DNA of 64,000 nucleotides, taken from the NCBI GenBank assembly GCA_947166625.1, contig CAMVEX010000001.1:124001-188000 (forward strand). The letters run 5' to 3'. This DNA is from an uncultured Clostridia bacterium (GTDB taxonomy: Bacteria > Bacillota > Clostridia > Oscillospirales > Acutalibacteraceae). How positions within the stretch are numbered: the first letter of the stretch is position 1; every line of letters starts with the position of its first letter. Shown piece by piece: positions 34,917-43,770 of this stretch. Under the pieces are notes generated by a model. That model was not told where the DNA came from and did no database searches. It was given only the letters and a program-made list of their open reading frames with translations. The position numbers and the translations under genes are program-made.

Positions 34917-35882
34917 TTATTCTTTACCGAGCAGAGCTTTGAAATGAGCACCCCGGCATATAAATATCTCGCGGCCCGCCATAACGGTCAAAAAGCCGAA
35001 GGTACCGCCGACAAGCACATCGCTGAAAAAGTGAGCGCCCACCATGATACGGCTGATGGCGACGGTCGCCGTCCATATAAAAGGTATTATCCATAAAGCG
35101 GCGGCCTTTTTCCTGCTCATACCGGGGAAAAGATCTTTGAACATAACAAGGCAAAATGCCATTGCGGCGCTTGAAGTATGCCCGCTGGGGAAAGACTTGC
35201 AGGCATCGGTGCTGCTGAAAGTTTCGACCATCCATTCTTTATCGGGCTGGCCGTTGATAACATACCATCTTGTGAAATAACTGAAATCACCCGCGTAATT
35301 CATTGCCCTGTATCTCGGCCTCCCGAAGGGCCTCTTGACCAGCTCAATCGTAATGGTTGAAACAGCTATGGCAAACAGAGCGGCATAGGTGAATCTCAGC
35401 ATTTTTTTGACACTGTCATCTGAAAAATTGTTGACGGCGAGTATCTCGGGAAAGGCGAAAAAGATACCCGCAACAGTCAGCTCCGCTTTCATAAACCCCG
35501 GAGTGCCTTCAACTCCGTAATGCCTGAGATTGAAGCCGAGCACATCTATCAGCACGGCGATATTGACCGCGCAAACGGCAATGAACATAATAAGGCAGAG
35601 CAGAGTTTTCAGCTTTTTATTCTCAACAAATCTGAATGAATAAATAAAAAGCGAAGCAAAGCAGAAGGAGCCGACCAGAAACGGAGCGACGCACCCGAGG
35701 CATTCAAAGACAACGCCGAAGGTGCCGTCCGCAAGGAATTTACCGGGAAGCAGTGTGCCCGCGGTAAGAATACGCGACACCTGAAGATCCGTAAAAGTAG
35801 CGGTAACAAGCAGAGCGGCAAAAATCAGACAAAACACGATCATACCGAATGCCGTACGCTTTCTGAGCTCAGAATTCAACAT
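34917..35882 (-). CDS. PAP2-family membrane phosphatase
   Basis: 321 residues with about six membrane helices. The three PAP2 motifs are complete: KRPFGRPRYR, PSGHTSSA and SRIMVGAHFFSD. These enzymes remove phosphate from lipid phosphates such as phosphatidate, undecaprenyl-PP or PG-phosphate at the outer membrane face. The start codon overlaps the stop of the alkaline-phosphatase gene by 7 bp, so the two are translationally coupled. Confidence 0.93.
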   Translation of the reverse strand: MLNSELRKRTAFGMIVFCLIFAALLVTATFTDLQVSRILTAGTLLPGKFLADGTFGVVFECLGCVAPFLVGSFCFASLFIYSFRFVENKKLKTLLCLIMFIAVCAVNIAVLIDVLGFNLRHYGVEGTPGFMKAELTVAGIFFAFPEILAVNNFSDDSVKKMLRFTYAALFAIAVSTITIELVKRPFGRPRYRAMNYAGDFSYFTRWYVINGQPDKEWMVETFSSTDACKSFPSGHTSSAAMAFCLVMFKDLFPGMSRKKAAALWIIPFIWTATVAISRIMVGAHFFSDVLVGGTFGFLTVMAGREIFICRGAHFKALLGKE

Positions 35883-37432
35883 ATCGCCGCCTTTCGGGAA
35901 TAGTATTCCTTGAGTTTTGACGAAATTACGCAGTCATCCGCTCCGTCAAAAACGAGAAGATCATCGATCCTGAATATCAGACCGCGTTTGCGATTGAATT
36001 CGGATCCGGCATCATCGCCTATGGTAAACACCGATCCGCAGGAAACGGAATCAATAAAGCGTTTCTCCGTGATTTCGGTATGTTCCGCTTTGAAATCAAA
36101 GGAGCAGCGGACCTCGTTTTTTTCATAATCAAATGAAAGAATGACATGGATCCAGCCGCTGAAACCGTCCGCCCCGAAGGCGGTGACGGAATCGGTATCG
36201 TCATCTCCGCAGCCGATAACGGTCATCAGGGAGTGATTTCTGAGGAACACGGCAAAACCTTTATCGCGGCGGTCTTCTGCGGATTTATTGCCGAGCACAT
36301 AAGCGGGCTCGGGCAGATCGGAATCCGCGAGCAGCCAGAATGCGAGGGTAAAGCTTTTATCAAACGACAATCCGCCGACGGAATAAGAGCCTGTCGCTCC
36401 GAATTCGGCAGTTTCTCCGCGGACGCCGTTTGAATAGAATTTGACGCTGCCCGTTTCCGAAACGGAGCATCTGCCGGTTTCATCGGCGCTGTCATTATCA
36501 AAATACATACAAAGGCGAAGCTTATCGTCGAATAGATCGCCGAGCCCTCCGGGAGCCTTGAAACCGGGTGAGGCTTCGTGAGCGACGGGCGGCTTCTCTG
36601 CGGGAATACGGTATCCGGGCGCGCCTTCGCAGATAAGCGCAGGCACCTGAGAGGAAAAGCCGGATTCGCAGTATTCTGGAACATCGATACCGAGCGCCGC
36701 CAAAACGATCGCGGAAATATCCTTAGTCACGGCGTATTCTATTTCGCCGGGGGTAACATACCTGCCCGCCGCCGCAAGGAAAACGAATTTTTCGCCGACG
36801 CTCCATCCGCCGTGCGAATGGCTGTTGCCGCCGTGATCTGCGATACAGATAAACAGCGTTTCATCCGCTATCCCCTGCCTGACATATTCATCATACATCC
36901 TGCCGACAAGCGCATCTGTTTCGCCTATCTTTTTGATATAGTCTTCGGTACCGTAACCGAAATGGTGGCCGGCGCCGTCAACCTCATCGAGCTGAACAAA
37001 AAGGAACTTCGGCTTTTGCTTAATGCATTCGATCGCCGCCTGAGTAACGAGGGCGTCATTATCCGCAGTTCGTTTATCGACGCCGATACCGTCCTCGACA
37101 ATACCGATATTTATCGGCTCCCAGTTTACGGCGCTCGCAAGATAAGAATCGGGATAAGCGTTCCTTATTCTTTTGAAAACGCTCGGAAGCCCCTCATCGG
37201 TATATGGATGAGCGGAGATATAGCCGTTGGTGAGCCCGTGGACTGCGGGAAGAGCGCCAAGGAGCATTCCGCCCCAGTTTTCGGCGCTTATGGTGGGATC
37301 CATACTCATGGCGTTATAGGTATAAGCGCCGTTTGCAAAGATCCTGTCCATACAGGGGGTATCGGCTGATTTATTGAAGTTACCCATGCCGTCAATTCCG
37401 ATGACGGCAACATAATTATATACGTTTTTCAA
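35876..37432 (-). CDS. Alkaline-phosphatase-superfamily enzyme fused to a LamG-like domain
   Basis: 518 residues. Residues 1-260 fit the type I phosphodiesterase/nucleotide pyrophosphatase group: AVIGIDGMGNF, metal-binding QLDEVDGAGHHFGYG and CIADHGGNSHSHGGW. Residues from about 300 form a concanavalin A/LamG-like beta-sandwich (LSFDKSFTLAFWLLAD, GWIHVILSFDYEKNEVRC). No signal peptide is visible, which is unusual for a protein with a LamG domain. The start is TTG at 37432 with AAGGTGAAAATAAA upstream. It lies 12 bp after a metallophosphoesterase gene and overlaps PAP2. Confidence 0.85.
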   Translation of the reverse strand: MKNVYNYVAVIGIDGMGNFNKSADTPCMDRIFANGAYTYNAMSMDPTISAENWGGMLLGALPAVHGLTNGYISAHPYTDEGLPSVFKRIRNAYPDSYLASAVNWEPINIGIVEDGIGVDKRTADNDALVTQAAIECIKQKPKFLFVQLDEVDGAGHHFGYGTEDYIKKIGETDALVGRMYDEYVRQGIADETLFICIADHGGNSHSHGGWSVGEKFVFLAAAGRYVTPGEIEYAVTKDISAIVLAALGIDVPEYCESGFSSQVPALICEGAPGYRIPAEKPPVAHEASPGFKAPGGLGDLFDDKLRLCMYFDNDSADETGRCSVSETGSVKFYSNGVRGETAEFGATGSYSVGGLSFDKSFTLAFWLLADSDLPEPAYVLGNKSAEDRRDKGFAVFLRNHSLMTVIGCGDDDTDSVTAFGADGFSGWIHVILSFDYEKNEVRCSFDFKAEHTEITEKRFIDSVSCGSVFTIGDDAGSEFNRKRGLIFRIDDLLVFDGADDCVISSKLKEYYSRKAAIC

Positions 37433-37444
37433 TTTATTTTCACC

Positions 37445-38887
37445 TTATTTAAGCAGGAGTTTGATGCTGTCATCATCGCCGGTCCGGGTATTATAAAGGA
37501 AATCCTGCGCCATTATTTCAAGAGAAGAGCCGGGCGGGATAAGGGCGGCGAGTTTCTCTATCTTAAAGAGAGAAACGATTCTGTCAAGCCGTCTTGCAAC
37601 GCCGCTGACTATTATATTCTCCGCGGTATCGGGAGAATAAGGCGCGTTACCGGTATAAATATGGCTGAGAATTTCATAGACGACATCGGTAAGAGGCGTA
37701 TTCTTTGCCGAACGAATCTGCTCTTTTGAGAGATTTTTACGCGATTTGCCGAGCTTTATCAAAGATGAAAGCCTCGCCTTGGTAAGACGGCGGAAAGCAA
37801 ATCTGACGATTTTCTTATGCTTCTTTAACATATCGACCGGGAGAAATCCCTCCGAAGCATCAAGGAAAGCATCATAATCCGCAAGGGCGAGCGGAACGAT
37901 TTTTTTGACGATACCGGGGAAATTGAGCGAATAGAGATATTCATACAATGACGCTTCACCCGTATCAAACCCGGGGATCTTATCTATGCCGACGCTCGTT
38001 ATCTCGCATTCGCCTGAGGAGGCATCGACCTCGACCTTACGCATTTTACCCGCCGCATTCACAAGGGAAATAGTGGAAACATCGACAAAGCGGTTACCGT
38101 TTTTACCGGTAAACTCACGGATATTCTGAACATGGGTATGCCCGGTGAATATAACTCTGACATCGTTTTCACACATCGTGTCACACAGTTCTTTATATCC
38201 GCCGTACATCTCATAATCGACCATGTGGCTGAATACATCCCAGGGCGGAATTACGGGATGATGGACCGCGAGCATTATTAAGTCGCCCGCCGCTTTTGCC
38301 TGAGAGATCTGATCGGAAAGCCATCTGTTACCCTCTTCAAAAAGGCCGCAATGGCTCCTTCCGTTGCCGTTATCAATGATGGCGGCAAGCCTTAATCCGT
38401 CGCCGATTCTGACGGTATAAGACCCGCTCTCGGCATCAACGCTCAGCGCCTGATCGGCTCCGTAGGGGCGGTAAAAATCAAACAGATCGCTTCTTTTGAG
38501 AAATTCTATCGGCTCCGTCCCCGTCTGAGTAAATCGGCACGCACCGTGCTGGAAGCATTCATCCTCACCGTTCGGGCTGCAATAATCATGGGTGGCGTAA
38601 GTGACATAAACCTTTTTGCCCGCCGCCTTAAGCTTATCAAGCCTCTCGCGGAATTCATTATGGGAATCGACATCGCCGCTGTTGGTGTTATCACCGAGAA
38701 AAATAACGGTATCGGTCTGCGTATCGGCAATTATCTTTTCGATAAACGCATCGAGAATCTCGGGAGACGCCTTCAGCGCTATCTGATCGCCGCGCTCCCT
38801 GTTATTTATCGGTTTGCCTTCAACCCAGGTTTTCTTTGAAACATAATGGGTATCTGTCAGAAGATAAAACGAGGATTTTTTGCTCAT
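37445..38887 (-). CDS. Metallophosphoesterase, cytoplasmic
   Basis: 480 residues with the calcineurin-like motifs YLLTDTHYVS, VIFLGDNTNSG, YATHDY, LAVHHPVIP and IFTGHTHVQN. About 180 C-terminal residues form a helical region without a known match. There is no signal peptide. It lies 13 bp after a second metallophosphoesterase and 12 bp before the alkaline phosphatase gene. The substrate is unknown; phosphodiesters or sugar phosphates fit the context. Confidence 0.9.
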   Translation of the reverse strand: MSKKSSFYLLTDTHYVSKKTWVEGKPINNRERGDQIALKASPEILDAFIEKIIADTQTDTVIFLGDNTNSGDVDSHNEFRERLDKLKAAGKKVYVTYATHDYCSPNGEDECFQHGACRFTQTGTEPIEFLKRSDLFDFYRPYGADQALSVDAESGSYTVRIGDGLRLAAIIDNGNGRSHCGLFEEGNRWLSDQISQAKAAGDLIMLAVHHPVIPPWDVFSHMVDYEMYGGYKELCDTMCENDVRVIFTGHTHVQNIREFTGKNGNRFVDVSTISLVNAAGKMRKVEVDASSGECEITSVGIDKIPGFDTGEASLYEYLYSLNFPGIVKKIVPLALADYDAFLDASEGFLPVDMLKKHKKIVRFAFRRLTKARLSSLIKLGKSRKNLSKEQIRSAKNTPLTDVVYEILSHIYTGNAPYSPDTAENIIVSGVARRLDRIVSLFKIEKLAALIPPGSSLEIMAQDFLYNTRTGDDDSIKLLLK

Positions 38888-38900
38888 CGGTCCGCTCCTT

Positions 38901-40235
38901 TTATTGCGCAGTAAAGGTGAGTTTCAAGGTTTCGGATCTCTTATGATAGGCGCTTTCGGCTCTGACGGTCAACGTATATTCGCCGCCGCTGCTGAGCGTG
39001 TCGCTCCCTATCCTGAAATCCGCTGTATCATCATCGTCAAACACATAATAGTCATTGACGAATTTTTCACAGATAAGTTTTTTGCCGTTTGAATCGGTTA
39101 TCGTGACATCGTAATTATGGACGATATACCCTTCGGCAGCCTGCGCCTCATCAAACGAAATCACCCACTCGCCGCCTTCGTTTTTGTAAGCGGTCGCTTT
39201 GGTATCTGGCCTGAATACAGGCGCTTTGTCATTCGCTTTTCTGTTTTTATAGGTGTAATTGAAGGTGGAGCGGTCATTTGCATCGTCAATATAGACATCG
39301 TTAACGAATCGATCCGAGAACAGATCGTAAACGCGGATCCTCACGCTGCCGTCATCATCTGCCTCGACAACATTCATCTGTGCCGCGGGATCGACACCGT
39401 CCGGATGCTGACCGGGAATATAATTCTTCTCAAGCTCAAAGCGCTCCATAGATCCGCATCCGACGGCGGTATAAGTTGACTGGAAAATACTTCTCGGATC
39501 ATTCGCCGGGAAATGGGAATGGCCGGAGAAATCAACGATACCGGGATGCTTCGCAAATATGATATTGAGCTGAGGATCGCCCCAGGTGGTGCTTCCGTAA
39601 ACCGTACCCCACGGGTGAGGATGCTGGAATACGAAAATCGCCTTTGAATCATTTTTCTTTTCGGCTTCGCTTATGGCCTTATCGAGCCAGGCAAGGCTTG
39701 ATGGGGTAAAGGTCCATTCGGTTGCGGATCTCGTGCCCGAAAAAGCGATGCAGGAAAATCCTTTTACATCGGTAACGGTGTTGGGATCGTGGCCGAAATA
39801 TTTGCGGAAATACTCATCGTAATTATCATTCTTGAATTCGTGATTGCCGTGAATATTGACAAGGGTAGTTTCTTCGCGCACATGCTCTTTGAGGGTATTG
39901 ACAAAGTTTACATAATCGCCCTCGCCCCCTACGCTTGAGAAATCACCGAGGCCGAAAAACGCATCTACTCCGGGATAAACGGAGTCATCGTCAAAAAGCT
40001 CGTAAGATGTGTCTATCGCGTCTGCAACGACCTCGTTGCGGTTGTGGGAATCGGTAAAAATAACCATACGCACCGTAGGCACAAAATCATCGGGAGCACC
40101 CGGGATACCGTCGGTCACCTTGCCCATACTTAAAGCCGCTATCTGCATGGGCAAGACCGCGAACAGGACCGAAAATACTCCGAAAACTATGCCTATCGCC
40201 CAGTTTTTAATCTGAGCCATTAAATATGAATCCAT
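38901..40235 (-). CDS. Metallophosphoesterase, membrane-anchored or secreted
   Basis: 444 residues. An N-terminal hydrophobic segment (WAIGIVFGVFSVLFAVLP) is a signal peptide or anchor. Metal motifs: VIFTDSHNRN, FFGLGDFSS, IHGNHEF, FQHPHPWG and VDFSGHSHFP. The C-terminal third is beta-rich (EYTLTVRAESAY near the end), probably an Fn3- or Ig-like domain. The ATG at 40235 is preferred to a TTG two codons earlier because AGGAG is then spaced 7 nt. It lies 14 bp after the symporter gene. Confidence 0.88.
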   Translation of the reverse strand: MDSYLMAQIKNWAIGIVFGVFSVLFAVLPMQIAALSMGKVTDGIPGAPDDFVPTVRMVIFTDSHNRNEVVADAIDTSYELFDDDSVYPGVDAFFGLGDFSSVGGEGDYVNFVNTLKEHVREETTLVNIHGNHEFKNDNYDEYFRKYFGHDPNTVTDVKGFSCIAFSGTRSATEWTFTPSSLAWLDKAISEAEKKNDSKAIFVFQHPHPWGTVYGSTTWGDPQLNIIFAKHPGIVDFSGHSHFPANDPRSIFQSTYTAVGCGSMERFELEKNYIPGQHPDGVDPAAQMNVVEADDDGSVRIRVYDLFSDRFVNDVYIDDANDRSTFNYTYKNRKANDKAPVFRPDTKATAYKNEGGEWVISFDEAQAAEGYIVHNYDVTITDSNGKKLICEKFVNDYYVFDDDDTADFRIGSDTLSSGGEYTLTVRAESAYHKRSETLKLTFTAQ

Positions 40236-40249
40236 TTGCAATCTCCTTA

Positions 40250-41785
40250 TCAGCCTTCATCCGTTACGGCATCGGCAGTTACGGTATCCATATAATCGGT
40301 AATCATCTTGTTTCTGCGCTCCGAAAGCTCGTAATACATCTGGGCTCTCTTCTTTTTGGAGATGGGCCAGAGCATTTTGGGAACAATACCGAGAGCGCTT
40401 GTAACGAGGGGTACCACTGTGCTCAGATAGAAGAGCCACTTCTTGGTCCTTACATCCTGAGTGCCTATCTTGAGACCCTGGACATATCCTACCTTCTTCA
40501 TAACGAAATTGTTGATACTGCCCATAAATACGCCCTGAAGCTTAATTACAAGCCCCTTGGCAACGCCGGTCGTTGCCTCCATACGGTAGCCGTGCTTCCA
40601 TTCGCAATAGTCCATAGCCTCATTCCAGAGATCGGCGTTGATGACCTTATTGACGCCGAAAAGAAGCTTGCTTAAGAATTCGGTAACGCCGTAACCGGCA
40701 AGCATGGGCTTGAGCTTGAGATAGTTGTTATTTGTAATACCGAGCAGGAAGAATCCGAGAGTAACCATATCACCGTACATATCGGACCCGACCCACAGGA
40801 ACTTTGAAGAGAAACGCTTGCGAAGCGGGGAAACAAAGGCGTAGCTGATGCTTCCGACGGGGCCGGAAATACCGCTGACGAGCGCTTTGAGAGTATTTAT
40901 CATCGAATTTGCACCGAATACATCGATCCAGTAGTTATCCTGGCTGGTGCCTACGCCGAAGCCCTGAAGGAACTCGGAAAGACACATAAGCAAGACGGGA
41001 TAGTTTGTGACTATCGCCTTAAAGCCTTCTTTGACGCTTGGCTTCTCGATGGACTGCGGTACGCGCTCTTTTGATACAATAAAGAACCAGAAGGTAAAAG
41101 CGGATGAGATAAGCGCTGTGGTAACGCCTGCGCCCATGAAAATGCTGCGCATAGAGACCTTCCATCTGCCGGTGGTGACCATATCATACATAAAGCCGAA
41201 TATATATCTGGGCATATCCTCGCCCATATAGCCGGTAAGAAGCTCGGCGAGGGTGATAAGGTGAACACGCTCATTCGGATTGGGGGTGATGGTGCTCATA
41301 TATCCGCTCTTGGCAACGCCGGTGAAGGTGTTGGCGGTTTCGGTCAACACGCTGAAAACATAATAAAATATGAGCTTCGGCATATAAGTCGCAGCGCTAT
41401 TGGGGAAGAAATAGGGAATAAACCAGTAAAGAAGTCCTATTATGGTCATGGGAATCTGAAACATAACCAGATATGGGCGGAATTTACCGATCCTTGTACG
41501 GGTATTATCGACTATGGCGGAAATGAAGGTATCATTTATAATATCCCACGCACCCGTGAAAAGGTTTACTATAGCCGCAATGCTGAAATCAATTTTGACT
41601 ACATCCCAGATAAATCTCTGGCTGTATCCGTTTATATTAAAAGCGTTGGACCAGTCATTGAAAAGATAAGCTATCGTTTCTTTGGTGCCGACATAGTTGA
41701 AACTGCGGTAAATATTTTTATCATCGCTCTGCGCCGCAGTTTGCTGAACATCGAGCTCTTCGGTCCGGTTAAGCTGCTCAGACAT
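40250..41785 (-). CDS. GPH-family MFS sugar:cation symporter, third copy
   Basis: 511 residues with about twelve membrane segments and the GPH signature GAWDIINDTFISAIVDNTRT followed by GKFRPYLV. It is clearly divergent from the two copies at 977-3919. The start at 41785 has GGAGGAGGAAACAA and lies inside the 3' end of the preceding gene (8-bp overlap). Its place between glycosidase/kinase genes and phosphatase genes suggests that it imports the sugar or sugar product processed by this operon. Confidence 0.9.
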   Translation of the reverse strand: MSEQLNRTEELDVQQTAAQSDDKNIYRSFNYVGTKETIAYLFNDWSNAFNINGYSQRFIWDVVKIDFSIAAIVNLFTGAWDIINDTFISAIVDNTRTRIGKFRPYLVMFQIPMTIIGLLYWFIPYFFPNSAATYMPKLIFYYVFSVLTETANTFTGVAKSGYMSTITPNPNERVHLITLAELLTGYMGEDMPRYIFGFMYDMVTTGRWKVSMRSIFMGAGVTTALISSAFTFWFFIVSKERVPQSIEKPSVKEGFKAIVTNYPVLLMCLSEFLQGFGVGTSQDNYWIDVFGANSMINTLKALVSGISGPVGSISYAFVSPLRKRFSSKFLWVGSDMYGDMVTLGFFLLGITNNNYLKLKPMLAGYGVTEFLSKLLFGVNKVINADLWNEAMDYCEWKHGYRMEATTGVAKGLVIKLQGVFMGSINNFVMKKVGYVQGLKIGTQDVRTKKWLFYLSTVVPLVTSALGIVPKMLWPISKKKRAQMYYELSERRNKMITDYMDTVTADAVTDEG

Positions 41786-42884
41786 TTGTTTCCTCCTCCA
41801 ATTCAGTGACATAGAGAGTCAATTCATCAGTATAGGTATGCCCCTCATATTCGAGAATCATCTTGATAATGAGCGGCTCATCCGTCAACTCCGCAACGGT
41901 CATAACTCCCGTTTCATCTATTGAAACTATACCCTTCTGAGAAGGCTCGAATTTAAGTTTATAATCATCTGCCGTCGCTTCGGAATTAACGGTAACCGCG
42001 GCGGGAAGCGCCTTGATATCGCCCGGCTGGACTACCATATCGCGCTCGGTGAATTCGGCGCCGTACCATTTGAAGCCGATCCGATCCGCCGTCTTATACG
42101 GGAAGTAAACTGCGGTTTCGCGGCTTCCGTCTTCGAGCAGGGCGGAATATTTATCCGTGAGCGAAATATCGAACTTGCTCTGATAATCCTTTGAAATATC
42201 TACGGACAGTATCTGATCGTGAATTCTGTCTATCTTGACGGCTATCTCATACTTCTCGCAGACAAACTCCGCCGATTTGACGCTCAGCGCATCCTTAAGC
42301 AGAGATTTTGCCTTGGCAAACTGCCTGCTGTGAAGCATAGCTTCGGTATCAACAGCCTCGGGTTTCATTTTGAAGGTGATGAAATAGAAACCGTCTTCGG
42401 TGACATTCCCCTCTTCATCGGTATGGCCCTGCTCCGCCGTGAATTCATCAATATCAACGGCTTTAAGAGCCATTACGGGCTTGCTCTTTGCCTCGCTTAT
42501 CTTTATATCGGATTCCGAAGGGTAGAGCGCGGCTATATCGCCGGCGGCTCTGTCTTTGATAAGCGTGATGATTTCGGAATCGCTCGGCTTGAACTGCGAA
42601 ACAAGCTCGCCCTCAAGATTAACATCCGTATGCCATGAGCCCTCGGCGTTATCTGCCGCAAGAGCCTTTTCCCAAAGGCTGTTGACATAGGCGCAGAGAT
42701 CGGCTTTATCCTCGGGAAGCTCGGTCACGGATTTGAGCGGCTCGGCTTCGGGCTTTTTGAATTTAGGCTTATTGAACTCCTTCTTAGCATAGATGCCGAC
42801 GGTACCGAAGCAGGCGCCGAGCATGGCAATAACGACCAGGACTATAAGAGCGGCCTTCGTGCGCTTTTTCATCGGTTTGCTCAT
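41778..42884 (-). CDS. Membrane-anchored protein with a C-terminal Ig-like domain
   Basis: 368 residues with one N-terminal membrane helix (AALIVLVVIAMLGACFGTVG). The extracellular part has a long alpha/beta region without a known match and a C-terminal Ig-like (Big_2-type) domain (LPAAVTVNSEA to TDELTLYVTELEE), with GIVSIDETGVMTVAE as its core. It overlaps both neighbours by a few bases. It could be a binding or sensing protein for the symporter, but this is inference from position. Confidence 0.7.
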   Translation of the reverse strand: MSKPMKKRTKAALIVLVVIAMLGACFGTVGIYAKKEFNKPKFKKPEAEPLKSVTELPEDKADLCAYVNSLWEKALAADNAEGSWHTDVNLEGELVSQFKPSDSEIITLIKDRAAGDIAALYPSESDIKISEAKSKPVMALKAVDIDEFTAEQGHTDEEGNVTEDGFYFITFKMKPEAVDTEAMLHSRQFAKAKSLLKDALSVKSAEFVCEKYEIAVKIDRIHDQILSVDISKDYQSKFDISLTDKYSALLEDGSRETAVYFPYKTADRIGFKWYGAEFTERDMVVQPGDIKALPAAVTVNSEATADDYKLKFEPSQKGIVSIDETGVMTVAELTDEPLIIKMILEYEGHTYTDELTLYVTELEEETNV

Positions 42885-43747
42885 ACCTCTTTGCCCTCCT
42901 CTTCTGCTTTCAGCGCTTCTTCAAGAGCTTTGAGACGCTCCGCGCGCTCCTCTTCGCTCTCAAAAACGGGCACGGGAAGATCGTCAAGATTCACTTCGCC
43001 GGCTCTGACCTTTTTAAGAAGTTCTTTTCTCTTTATATCATTTTCTCTGTAAACGGGCTCAATGCCTTTTTTGAGAAGCGCTCTGTTGAGAATGAACATA
43101 AGCACAAAGATCGCGAGCGAGGCGAGAGCCCCGAATCCGATATAAACCGCCGCGAGCGAGCCGTTACCCGACATCGCTTTGACCGTAATCACGGAGATCT
43201 GAGCGGCGGCGGAAACGATTGCGCCGATGAGCGAGGCATTCTTTTGAATACGGGCACATTTGGTAAGATTCAAAAATCCCACTATCCACACGGCTAAAAT
43301 AAAAACATCAAGCAGGGCAACTGCCGCAAAAAAAGCCGCCGGTATGAGGAACAGAGCCGTTTGCTTGGCAAATAAGGCGCTGCCGAGAAAAGCAGGTATT
43401 TTAAGCAGGATCCCGTCATTGAATGACTGAATGAGACCGATCAATCCCAGAGAGATTTTTTTATCGAACAGAACGGCGCTCAAATGTATTCCTCCGAAGG
43501 GAATCATCAGGGCGCATGCCGCAGCAACCACGGCTATCATACGGATAATTTGCAGTTTGCCGCCGATAAACTCGGCCTTGATGCGCGCTACTATCATCCT
43601 GGCGGACGCCGACTCGAGCTCAGTCCTTTTTGCATCGCGCATAAGCCCTTCATTCTGCGTATAATACATAATGTTGACTCCGCAATGCTTACAGTTCGGT
43701 CTGAGATCGAATAAGGGTATCTCGCCCCCGCATTTGGGACACTTCAT
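42881..43747 (-). CDS. Membrane protein with N-terminal zinc ribbon
   Basis: 288 residues. It begins MKCPKCGGEIPLFDLRPNCK with CGV following, a zinc ribbon of four Cys. After a helical stretch come about four membrane helices (IRMIAVVAAACALMIPFGG, ALFLIPAAFFAAVALLDVF and two more). The C-terminus is a highly charged Glu/Lys helix (EEERAERLKALEEALKAEEE). The start at 43747 follows GGAGATGTTAAA. Its stop overlaps the start of the next gene (ATGA). Function unknown. Confidence 0.72.
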   Translation of the reverse strand: MKCPKCGGEIPLFDLRPNCKHCGVNIMYYTQNEGLMRDAKRTELESASARMIVARIKAEFIGGKLQIIRMIAVVAAACALMIPFGGIHLSAVLFDKKISLGLIGLIQSFNDGILLKIPAFLGSALFAKQTALFLIPAAFFAAVALLDVFILAVWIVGFLNLTKCARIQKNASLIGAIVSAAAQISVITVKAMSGNGSLAAVYIGFGALASLAIFVLMFILNRALLKKGIEPVYRENDIKRKELLKKVRAGEVNLDDLPVPVFESEEERAERLKALEEALKAEEEGKEV

Positions 43748-43770
43748 TTTAACATCTCCAATCAGCAAAA

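Noticed and set aside
36578-37369. Plus-strand open frame of 263 codons opposite the alkaline phosphatase gene
   Set aside because: Shadow of a gene whose motifs are intact on the minus strand.
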